From contig DBPR01000007.1 of NCBI GenBank assembly GCA_002305635.1, positions 3,331 to 25,347 on the forward strand: a stretch of DNA of 22,017 nt. The letters run 5' to 3'. The notes below the pieces were generated by a model. The model ran no database searches and was not told the DNA's origin. It saw nothing but the letters and a program-made list of their open reading frames with translations. This stretch comes from Anaerolineaceae bacterium UBA1415 (GTDB taxonomy: Bacteria; Chloroflexota; Anaerolineae; Anaerolineales; Anaerolineaceae). Made by a program: the position numbers and the translations under genes. Of this stretch, positions 15,758 to 22,017 are shown piece by piece; within the stretch, counting starts at the first letter, position 1; each line of letters opens with the position of its first letter.

Positions 15758-16591
15758 CTAAGAAATAAACACCGATTTCATATCAGCCACTACCCGACGT
15801 TTGACCCGTTCGCAGATCTTCGCCATGCGGTCATCGCGTGGGAAGAGCAACTCTTCCGGGATTCCTTCAAAATTACTGCCCCAGAAGGACTTATCATTAG
15901 GGATCGAGAACTTCGCCACCAGGCGATTATTGAAATCCAACTCAGATTTGTTCAGATAGTCACGGGTGATGTCGAGCGTGCCCGCCAGAAAACCTTCCTG
16001 AAAATAAGGCCGCAGCGCCATCGGAGGGCAGATCGAGAGCAATCGCACGATCACCAGGTCATGCTCGCTGTTATAGGTGATCCGATTGGTCATATAGGGC
16101 ATGCCAAAGATGGCGATCACCCCTCTCTCATGGGGATTGTTCAGCTGCGCGAAGGTCGCGGCTACGCGCAGTGAGTGAGTCATGTCAAGCACCGGTGTCT
16201 CGCATACGCCATAGTGCTGCAGGATGCTCCAGGCGATGTAGCACTTACGGCGTACGTCCTGCCTGCCCTCCAGCTCTTCCTGTTCGAAGGCATCCGCCAG
16301 ATAGTGTTCCGCCAGTTCCAGCATCTCAAAACGCGCCCGGATCTCCTGCGAGGTCAAAAAATCGCTGCGGTAAATGCTCGGGTAAAAGGTGCTGCTGCCA
16401 GCCTTATTAAGATAATCAGAATCCTGCCCGCGATAAAAAAAGAGGTGATCTTTGTTGCGATAAGAGAGTTCGGCTACTTCGCGTACCAGGTCGGTGTAAG
16501 TGGGGATAAAAATTGGCGCGACCTTTCTTACCACGTTCTTTCCAACGTGTTCTTCTAAGAGTGAAGAAAGGGTTGGTGTTATCGCGCGCAT
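15758..16591 (-). CDS. FRG domain-containing protein
   Basis: The 277-residue protein matches the FRG domain along most of its length. The defining FYRGQ is at 52-56, STFYPSIYR at 67-75, and the hallmark block QHYGVCETPVLDMTHS at 125-140 leads into LRVAATFA (141-148). RPYFQEGFLAG (194-204) and GIPEELLFP (243-251) close the domain. The family's biochemical role is not established to my knowledge; members turn up in accessory, prophage and defence-like contexts. There is no signal peptide or membrane helix, so it is cytoplasmic. No good Shine-Dalgarno precedes the ATG. It is a single gene, 159 nt upstream of the membrane protein-Nudix pair on the same strand. Confidence 0.85.
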   Translation of the reverse strand: MRAITPTLSSLLEEHVGKNVVRKVAPIFIPTYTDLVREVAELSYRNKDHLFFYRGQDSDYLNKAGSSTFYPSIYRSDFLTSQEIRARFEMLELAEHYLADAFEQEELEGRQDVRRKCYIAWSILQHYGVCETPVLDMTHSLRVAATFAQLNNPHERGVIAIFGMPYMTNRITYNSEHDLVIVRLLSICPPMALRPYFQEGFLAGTLDITRDYLNKSELDFNNRLVAKFSIPNDKSFWGSNFEGIPEELLFPRDDRMAKICERVKRRVVADMKSVFIS

Positions 16592-16619
16592 GATCAGACC
16601 ATGCTTCTATTTTATCCGA

Positions 16620-16649
16620 TATTTACAAAAATTTAACAAATTATGTCAA
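16620..16649 (-). promoter_or_regulatory. Candidate promoter for the FRG gene
   Basis: On the minus strand a perfect -35 TTGACA (16649-16644) is followed after 18 nt by TAAATA (16625-16620), a poor -10. The segment is very AT-rich. A TAAAAT closer to the start codon is an alternative -10 without a well-spaced -35. Confidence 0.35.
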
Positions 16650-16766
16650 CTTTGTCACAGGACTCGTTTGAAAATCAACCCCGGAGGTTTATTCCCTTGT
16701 TACCGATAAAATCCTGGCAGGAAAAGCTTATGTGGAATCCGTCTTGTCTGTCAGTAGTGGGGGTAG

Positions 16767-16812
16767 GTCGGGATCAAGATGGAACGCGAGATGCGTTCCA
16801 TCTTGATCCGAC
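16767..16812. repeat. Long perfect palindrome (17-bp stem, 5-nt loop)
   Basis: GGATCAAGATGGAACGC (16771-16787) is followed by the loop GAGAT and its exact reverse complement (16793-16809). Three further pairs (GTC/GAC) extend the stem past a single bulged G. No T-run follows on either strand, so it is not a normal intrinsic terminator. It may be a dispersed extragenic hairpin element or a transcribed structured RNA. Confidence 0.85.
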
Positions 16813-16885
16813 GTCCAACAACTAAGCTTATTTGAAAACATTCCTTTTTACAGACAACTTCGTTGGACAAAAACTAATTGGAATT

Positions 16886-16915
16886 AAAAACACAGCGCCC
16901 CTTACGGGGCGCTGT
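16886..16915 (-). terminator. Intrinsic terminator of the secreted nuclease gene
   Basis: On the minus strand the 10-bp stem ACAGCGCCCC / GGGGCGCTGT closes a GTAA (GNRA-type) tetraloop and is followed by GTTTTTAATT. It begins about 20 nt after the nuclease stop codon. Confidence 0.9.
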
Positions 16916-16936
16916 TTGGTCTAAAAATATACGAGT

Positions 16937-19900
16937 TTACTGTTTGAACATCAGGGGCAGATAGATTTTGAAGTCACTGCCGGTCACATTGATCTTCACT
17001 ACGGCAGTGTCTGTATAGGAGGTCATCAGTCCAGGAGTTGCAAACATCATGTACTCAAAAGTATCGACACCCATAAAGTTACCGTCTGGAGTATAGGTGA
17101 AGGATCCATCCGGATTCAATACCACAGTGCCATGATAAGGACCAGAGCCATCGATCAACTCAACCCAAACCTTGTCATAGATATTGACATCGGTGTCATT
17201 TGCCAACACGCCCGGCTTGTCCACAACCAAAACCCCTTCGCGGTCAACAGTATATTCATCATCCTGTGCCTCTGGCGCGTGATTTAGCAAAATGCTGATC
17301 AACACCGGGTCGTGGTCAGAGGCGCGATATGGAGTGGTTGCGTCGAACATGGCGTCAACCGGATCTGGTTTAAAGGTCATGTCGTAGTCAAAAACGTCAG
17401 CCTCATCGGCATTGATATGCCAGAAGTTCGCGTCCAAAACATAAGAAGCCAGCTTGCGATTCGCCAGAGCGTGATCCAGATAACCGGTTTGGCCGCCATA
17501 GACGTAACCATAAACATGATTGCCGTGGAAGCGATCCACCAGATTGTAAAGGTCATCAGCGGTATCAGCAACCTGATCAGCGCCCAATTTGAGTGCATCG
17601 ATCGGATCTTCCATCGCGTAGGAGTTCAGGTCTCCGATAATCACGTACATATCGGAGCCGGTATCGGTCGGGTCATTCTCGAGCCATTTCACCAAAGCCT
17701 TGGCTGCTCTGTAGCGGGTCAGGTTACAGTTGCCGGCGCCATCGCCCAGATCGGGGTCACCATCACAGGCAGAACCCTTCGATTTCAGGTGATTGACAGA
17801 GACCGTGAAGATCTCGCCCGTGATCTTGTCGCGGAAGGTCATTGCCAAAGCAGGACGGTTGCGGGTGGTGTCAAAATCGGGATCCACACTGGCATCCAAA
17901 ATGGCAAACGTTCCCACTGGTTCGACCTTTGCGGGCTTGTAGAGGATGGCCTGTTTGATTGCGTCTGTGCCGATCGGGCCAGTAGCGATATAGGCGTAGG
18001 TTTCGGGGCCAACAGCCTCGTTCAGAGCCGCCACGATGGTGGCCACGGGTTGATCTGCTGTCTGACCTGGGTGTTCGTTTTCGATCTCGATCAAACCAAC
18101 GATATCAGCGTCCATGCCAACAATGGCGTTGACGACCTTGGCGGTCTGGCGCTCAAGTTCGGTGGCGTCATCAGCGCCGCGGCATTCCATATTTCCGGAA
18201 GGCCCACAAATACTGGCGCCAGTATCAATGGTCACGAAATAGTTCAAAACGTTCAGGCTGGCAACGCGAATCTCACCAGGTACCAGTTCCGGAGCTTCGG
18301 TACGCAGGTTTACCGCGCTATAGGTGGCTGTGCCAACCGGCTGCACCTTGTATTCGTTGAAGTTATAATCCAACACGCCGGTCAGACCCTGAATGGTATC
18401 GCCGCCGCGGAAATAGTGTTCCAGTGAGAAAGCTGACCCATCGGGATGGCGCAAATAGCTCGGATTCTGGAAGCTCGAACCATCATCCACGGCAATGCTG
18501 TCCAGCAAATGTGCTTCCTGAGCGGCAATGGCGTCCGGCCCGGGTTCAAGGTAAGCGGTTGGGGTGGTATGGCGCGTGCTTGTCAGCAGGAGCTCGCCAT
18601 AGCGGTCAAAGTTGAAGTATTCTGAGATCACCAGAGGCTGCGGGAAGGTGACCAGCATGCCTTCAAGATGTTCGTGGTTTTTCGAGTTGAACGGCAGCGT
18701 CAAAACTACGGGGGCGATCGTATTTCCGCTCGAGCAGACCTGCAGGGCCGAACCATTCATTTGGGTAAGTTCGTAATATTCGCTGATGCGTCCTGTAATG
18801 CGCAGTTTATCACCGACATTCACTTCGGGACCATTGGGATAGTAGACGAAAATGCCGTCAGAAGTAGCATCGTTACCATCACCAGCAACATCCTGGATGA
18901 AGAAGCCCTTCTTGCCGCCTTCCTGGAAGTCCCCGGTCACAACACCTTCGGTGGTAACGGTCTGGCCCACCATAGGAGAAGCCGTGCCGCTGCCCTGGAT
19001 GTCATAAATTGGGGTGAAAGGATCGCCGCAGCCAGCAGCCGTGGTGAAACTAAAGACATAGTTTTCCAGCATGTGGTCCGCGACGGCATCATCCTCGTCA
19101 TCATCGGTAACATTGGCCGCCAAAACCGTGACCGTACAAACCTCAGAGCTTGCGAAGTTGGTTTCCGGGTCGAGCACAAAAGTCGGATCATTATCCGTCA
19201 CGGTCGCGGTGTGCATACCGGATTTCACGCAGGAGATCGTAAACCACTCGCCTGTCACAGTCACCGGCTCGGAGAAGGTAATGGAGATATTGCTGTCCGG
19301 GGCAACATTGGTGGCGTTATTAGCGGGAATGGTGCTGACAACCGTCGGGGGCAGATCCGCGCCGCCGCAATTCATGGTATGACTGCCAAGATTCGTGAAA
19401 GTATCTTCCGGGAATCCATTATATTCTGTTGCCGGTTCAAAGGCATCGTCTGGAAGAAGGTCGCCCTGACATACTGTTGCTTTGCGTACCAGGGTACGAT
19501 TAACCGTAGAAGTATCACCACTTCCCCAACCGGTTCCTGGATCTAAGCCGCGTTGACCAAAGGAATCCTGAACCACATTTCCTTCAGGTGTGATCCGATA
19601 AAGGACAAAGGCATCATCGCCATTAAAATTTGTTATGCCGTGGAGAAGATCAGAATAGGCTTTTAACGCATCGCTCGCGCTGTTATTAACGATCACATAG
19701 GTATCCCCAGCCGCGAGAATAGTTTCGGTAGCCCATGTAAGTGGATTGCTGGGAGTTGTGCTGCCATTGGCAAACAATTCCATTCGGTAGTTCTGAAGAT
19801 CAATGGCAACACCAGTACCGTTGTAAAGCTCAATGGCTTTGTTGCTGCTCGATCCTTCAACATATTCGGAAATGATAAATCGTTCCGGGTGAGAAACCGG

Positions 19901-20533
19901 GCTGCAGGCATGGGTCGGAGAAGCTGTGTTGCGTGGAATCGGTGCGTCTGCAATAAAGTCATCACCGTTTTGGTCCGTATCCTGACAACCGTTTGATTCT
20001 CTTTGAACAGAAGTTGTATTTGAAGCTGCGGGAGCAGGGGTGGTTCCTTCATAACAATTAGCTGTAGCAGTACCAATAAAATCAACAACGCCTTCGGTCG
20101 GGCAAGCGCCGGTCAAGGGAGTCGTCGAGCTCACCAGCGCAACTTTGAAATTAGTTCCACCCATTGGAATTGTTCCTGTTGCATCAGGTGTGGGCAAAGG
20201 CGTTGTTCCACCAGCACCTTGAGCTTCCTGGATCAGATAATAACTGTTCGCGGGAATGCTTCCAGTCAATTCTGTAACCTGCCAGCTGGTTCCCGTTGCG
20301 GAAGCATACTGAACGCTCCAGCCTTGCAGGTTGACGGCTGCATTGGTTGAGTTGAATAGCTCAATGAAGTCGTGGGTATAAGTTGCGCCGCTGTTTCCAC
20401 CGCCGCCATAAGCCTGGCTGATTCTCAGGGCTTGCGTACCCGCCTCAACCGGCTGCGCGGGCTGCATCCCCACCAGGCCAATGGCAAGCGCAAGCGCCAT
20501 CAGGATATAAAAGACTTTGAGTTTTGTTCTCAT
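16937..20533 (-). CDS. Secreted ExeM/NucH-like nuclease with lamin-tail and cadherin-like domains
   Basis: This 1198-residue exported protein probably degrades extracellular DNA. In order: a signal peptide (1-31, likely cut after PVEA); lamin-tail domain 1 (about 34-185) and domain 2 (about 217-335); a Big_5-like Ig domain (about 394-498); an acidic DDDEDD run (477-482); an OB-like region (about 508-740); an endonuclease/exonuclease/phosphatase domain (about 754-1082); a cadherin/VCBS-like repeat (about 1085-1183); and the tail YLPLMFKQ. Catalytic-type residues are present: N761 (SLNVLNY), E816/E818 (IEIEN), H915 (VNHLKSKG), D968/N970 (GDLN), D1020/H1021 and D1073/H1074 (SDHDP). Phosphate or nucleotide scavenging and biofilm DNA turnover are family-level expectations. 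GGAGG precedes the ATG and a terminator follows. Monocistronic. Confidence 0.93.
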   Translation of the reverse strand: MRTKLKVFYILMALALAIGLVGMQPAQPVEAGTQALRISQAYGGGGNSGATYTHDFIELFNSTNAAVNLQGWSVQYASATGTSWQVTELTGSIPANSYYLIQEAQGAGGTTPLPTPDATGTIPMGGTNFKVALVSSTTPLTGACPTEGVVDFIGTATANCYEGTTPAPAASNTTSVQRESNGCQDTDQNGDDFIADAPIPRNTASPTHACSPVSHPERFIISEYVEGSSSNKAIELYNGTGVAIDLQNYRMELFANGSTTPSNPLTWATETILAAGDTYVIVNNSASDALKAYSDLLHGITNFNGDDAFVLYRITPEGNVVQDSFGQRGLDPGTGWGSGDTSTVNRTLVRKATVCQGDLLPDDAFEPATEYNGFPEDTFTNLGSHTMNCGGADLPPTVVSTIPANNATNVAPDSNISITFSEPVTVTGEWFTISCVKSGMHTATVTDNDPTFVLDPETNFASSEVCTVTVLAANVTDDDEDDAVADHMLENYVFSFTTAAGCGDPFTPIYDIQGSGTASPMVGQTVTTEGVVTGDFQEGGKKGFFIQDVAGDGNDATSDGIFVYYPNGPEVNVGDKLRITGRISEYYELTQMNGSALQVCSSGNTIAPVVLTLPFNSKNHEHLEGMLVTFPQPLVISEYFNFDRYGELLLTSTRHTTPTAYLEPGPDAIAAQEAHLLDSIAVDDGSSFQNPSYLRHPDGSAFSLEHYFRGGDTIQGLTGVLDYNFNEYKVQPVGTATYSAVNLRTEAPELVPGEIRVASLNVLNYFVTIDTGASICGPSGNMECRGADDATELERQTAKVVNAIVGMDADIVGLIEIENEHPGQTADQPVATIVAALNEAVGPETYAYIATGPIGTDAIKQAILYKPAKVEPVGTFAILDASVDPDFDTTRNRPALAMTFRDKITGEIFTVSVNHLKSKGSACDGDPDLGDGAGNCNLTRYRAAKALVKWLENDPTDTGSDMYVIIGDLNSYAMEDPIDALKLGADQVADTADDLYNLVDRFHGNHVYGYVYGGQTGYLDHALANRKLASYVLDANFWHINADEADVFDYDMTFKPDPVDAMFDATTPYRASDHDPVLISILLNHAPEAQDDEYTVDREGVLVVDKPGVLANDTDVNIYDKVWVELIDGSGPYHGTVVLNPDGSFTYTPDGNFMGVDTFEYMMFATPGLMTSYTDTAVVKINVTGSDFKIYLPLMFKQ

Positions 20534-20693
20534 TGATATTCCTCCATATTTAGTCGGATTTAATTGTTAACGTTCAATAATAGTAACATAAACAACCGGT
20601 TTTGGGCTCCCTTTTCAACCTTTATTGCCAATCTTAACCCAGCCTTTGCATCCTTTAACATTTCCCGAAATATTGAACATCATCATTCTAAAG

Positions 20694-20721
20694 TTGACGT
20701 TTGTCACCAATAATATATACA
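20694..20721 (+). promoter_or_regulatory. Candidate promoter for the DegV gene
   Basis: TTGACG (20694-20699) and TATACA (20716-20721) are spaced by 16 nt, within an AT-rich divergent gap of 295 nt. The dyad TGAC-GTTT-GTCA overlaps the -35 and could be an operator. A TATAGT at 20742-20747 is an alternative -10. No equally good promoter was found for the divergent nuclease gene. Confidence 0.4.
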
Positions 20722-20828
20722 AACCCTAAATCACCCTTGTCTATAGTAAAATTTGAAAGGTTTGGCAGCTATTTGTTTATTTAAAAGCAACTAAGCGAAG
20801 CTTCAATTCTTTAAAATACGAGGTTAAA

Positions 20829-21692
20829 ATGAAAATCGTAACAGACAGCGGTGCGGATCTCTCCTTTGAGGAATGCCAGCAAATCGGGGTACATATGGTC
20901 CCTCTCAAGGTTGAGGTGGATGGGGTCTCATACCAGGCTGGGGTTGATATTGACCCGGTCAAATTTTATGACATGATGGATGCCAGTCCAACCATGCCGA
21001 TCACCTCCACCCCGTCGATTGGAGCTTTTGTGGAAGTTTACGAAAAACTGGCCGAAGAGGACGACGAGATCCTTTCCATTCATATCTCATCCGGTCTGAG
21101 CGGCACCTGCAACGTTGCCAGACAAGCCGCCGAGCTGATCAAGAACGCTCGGATTCACTTTATCGACACCCTGACGCTCTCCGCCGGAGAAGCCTGGTAC
21201 GTTCTGGCCGCCGCCAAAATGCGGGAGGCCAACCGCTCGATGGATGAGATCATCACCAAACTCGATCAGATGCAAAAGGCCGTGTACACCCAGTTCACCC
21301 TGCCCGATCTCAAGTATCTGATCGCCGGCGGCCGCATCAGTCATCTGCGCGGTCTGCTCGCCTCCCTGCTGGGCATCAAACCCGTTATCGAGGTCAGCAA
21401 AGAAGACGGGAAGTATTATGACAAGATCAAACGCCGCTCCTTCCAGAAAGCCATTGACGGCATTGTCGAACTGGTTTTGCGCAACCATGCCGCTGGCAGC
21501 CGCCTGCTTGCCCAGATCTGCACTGCAGCCAACCCCGAAGGCGGGGAAATCCTTAAAAAGGCCATGGATAACATATTCCAGGTCACCTGGCTGCCGGTTG
21601 TCAAACTCGGCACCGCCCTGGGCGCCCATACCGGCCGTGGACTGGTGGGTGTGATTTGTGCCGACGAGGATGCCCTGCCCGCGATTCCGTGA
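20829..21692 (+). CDS. DegV family fatty-acid-binding protein
   Basis: DegV/FakB proteins bind a fatty acid and, where a FakA kinase exists, present it for phosphorylation so it can enter phospholipid synthesis. The 287-residue length is typical. Family motifs are TDSGADL (5-11), TSTPS (59-63), HISSGLSGT (85-93), FIDTLTLSAG (111-120) and LIAGGRIS (about 163-170) before LLGIKPVIE. The C-terminal region ends with LGAHTGRGLVGV, whose histidine is conserved in the family. GAGG lies 5 nt before the ATG. It is the only plus-strand gene besides 8041-9426, is monocistronic between its own promoter and terminator, and no fakA-like partner is visible here. Confidence 0.93.
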   Translation: MKIVTDSGADLSFEECQQIGVHMVPLKVEVDGVSYQAGVDIDPVKFYDMMDASPTMPITSTPSIGAFVEVYEKLAEEDDEILSIHISSGLSGTCNVARQAAELIKNARIHFIDTLTLSAGEAWYVLAAAKMREANRSMDEIITKLDQMQKAVYTQFTLPDLKYLIAGGRISHLRGLLASLLGIKPVIEVSKEDGKYYDKIKRRSFQKAIDGIVELVLRNHAAGSRLLAQICTAANPEGGEILKKAMDNIFQVTWLPVVKLGTALGAHTGRGLVGVICADEDALPAIP

Positions 21693-21722
21693 TCTAAAGC
21701 CCGCAAGCCTTGTAGACTACAG

Positions 21723-21774
21723 GCCGGATTGGGCTCTCTGTTGAGACAGGCAACCCAATCCGGCTTATTTTTTT
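21723..21774 (+). terminator. Strong intrinsic terminator after the DegV gene
   Basis: A perfect 11-bp stem, GCCGGATTGGG / CCCAATCCGGC (21723-21733 and 21754-21764), is followed by TTATTTTTTT. The 20-nt loop contains a smaller CTGT/ACAG hairpin. It starts 31 nt after the stop codon. Confidence 0.92.
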
Positions 21775-21875
21775 CTTCACGTATTTTGCGTCTCAAACTT
21801 TGTTTGCCAGAAGTTCTCAGCATGAAATTTGTTTAGCTCGTATTTGCCTGACTACAAGCGAGCCCCATTAATTAA

Positions 21876-21941
21876 GCCTTCTCACTTTGGGAGAAGGCCT
21901 GCCCTCTCAGCAGGAGAGGGTGCCCGCAGGGCGGATGAGGG
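21876..21941. repeat. REP-like double/triple hairpin extragenic element
   Basis: Three adjacent inverted repeats occur in 66 nt: GCCTTCTC/GAGAAGGC (21876-21898), CCCTCTC/GAGAGGG (21902-21920) and GCCC/GGGC (21922-21932), ending in GGATGAGGG. From memory this layout, a purine/pyrimidine hairpin then GCCCGnAGGGCGGATGAGGG, resembles dispersed extragenic repeats common in many bacterial genomes. GCCTT recurs at 21945-21949. No gene is seen from here to the end of the window (21942-22017). Confidence 0.6.
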
Positions 21942-22017
21942 AAAGCCTTTTCACCTACCTGTGATGCTTTGCCAGGGGGTCCCGGAAGAAAGTCTAAGGT
22001 GGTGCCGTTTCATTAGA

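Larger units (their letters stand above)
16592..16936. other. 345-nt non-coding gap between FRG and nuclease genes
   Basis: This gap holds the FRG promoter region, a long palindrome (16767-16812), two copies of AAGCTTAT exactly 100 nt apart (16724-16731 and 16824-16831), an inverted pair TTGTCTGT / ACAGACAA (16744-16751 and 16850-16857) and the nuclease terminator. I see no convincing gene in it. Confidence 0.6.

Noticed and set aside
12235..16591. Calling the Nudix/dynamin/FRG cluster an established anti-phage system
   Set aside because: No known defence gene set is matched, there is no paired dynamin partner, no nuclease or protease effector and no mobile-element boundary in view.
16767..16812. 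Palindrome as an intrinsic terminator
   Set aside because: No T-run follows the stem on either strand, and the adjacent nuclease gene has its own clear terminator closer to its stop.
16643..16825. Plus-strand 60-codon ORF in the gap after the FRG gene
   Set aside because: It has no Shine-Dalgarno at the right spacing, its composition is not protein-like, and it runs across the palindrome.
17312..18427. 371-codon plus-strand ORF opposite the nuclease gene
   Set aside because: It is a shadow frame of the clearly conserved nuclease domain on the minus strand; no ribosome binding site or recognisable domain.
20534..20828. Search for a tRNA or small RNA in the divergent gap before DegV
   Set aside because: The gap is AT-rich with promoter-like sequence only; no cloverleaf or stable hairpin was seen.

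Overview
The window looks like a chromosomal segment of a Chloroflexota bacterium, most likely class Anaerolineae. This is inferred, not proven. The clues are mid-range GC, a secreted protein ending in YLPLMFKQ (a tail I associate with secreted proteins of this phylum), the domain make-up of the surface and sulfur proteins, and ribosomal genes with clear Shine-Dalgarno sites. There are 15 credible protein genes. Thirteen are on the minus strand. I found no tRNA, rRNA, CRISPR array, transposase or phage gene.

Layout. (1) 11-5686, minus strand, core translation block: rpsB and tsf, then an intrinsic terminator, then pyrH-gatC-gatA-gatB. The last four genes overlap by 4 nt (ATGA) at every junction, so they are probably translationally coupled. 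gatCAB encodes the tRNA-dependent amidotransferase and sits where frr often follows pyrH. (2) 5845-9426: two divergently transcribed, unrelated-looking GT-C-type membrane glycosyltransferases. One carries a C-terminal discoidin-like domain. The other is strikingly AT-rich and may have been acquired. (3) 9482-11944: a four-domain persulfide enzyme (CoA-disulfide reductase-like, rhodanese, TusA, DsrE) in one 820-residue chain, with its own extended -10 promoter. (4) 12235-15598, minus strand: a small membrane protein, a Nudix hydrolase, a bacterial dynamin-like GTPase with its own promoter, and a second Nudix hydrolase 11 nt after the GTPase. (5) 15758-16591: a stand-alone FRG-domain protein. 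(6) 16592-16936: a non-coding gap holding a 17-bp perfect palindromic stem and a terminator. (7) 16937-20533: a secreted 1198-residue ExeM/NucH-like nuclease with two lamin-tail domains and a cadherin-like repeat. (8) 20829-21692: a DegV family fatty-acid-binding protein on the plus strand, followed by a strong terminator and a REP-like double-hairpin element.

The most reviewable points are the two-Nudix/dynamin/FRG neighbourhood, the sulfur-relay fusion, the long palindrome at 16767-16812, the REP-like element near the right end, the 12-nt extended -10 sequence shared by two promoters, and two start sites (gatC and the GTPase) that lie well inside their maximal open frames.
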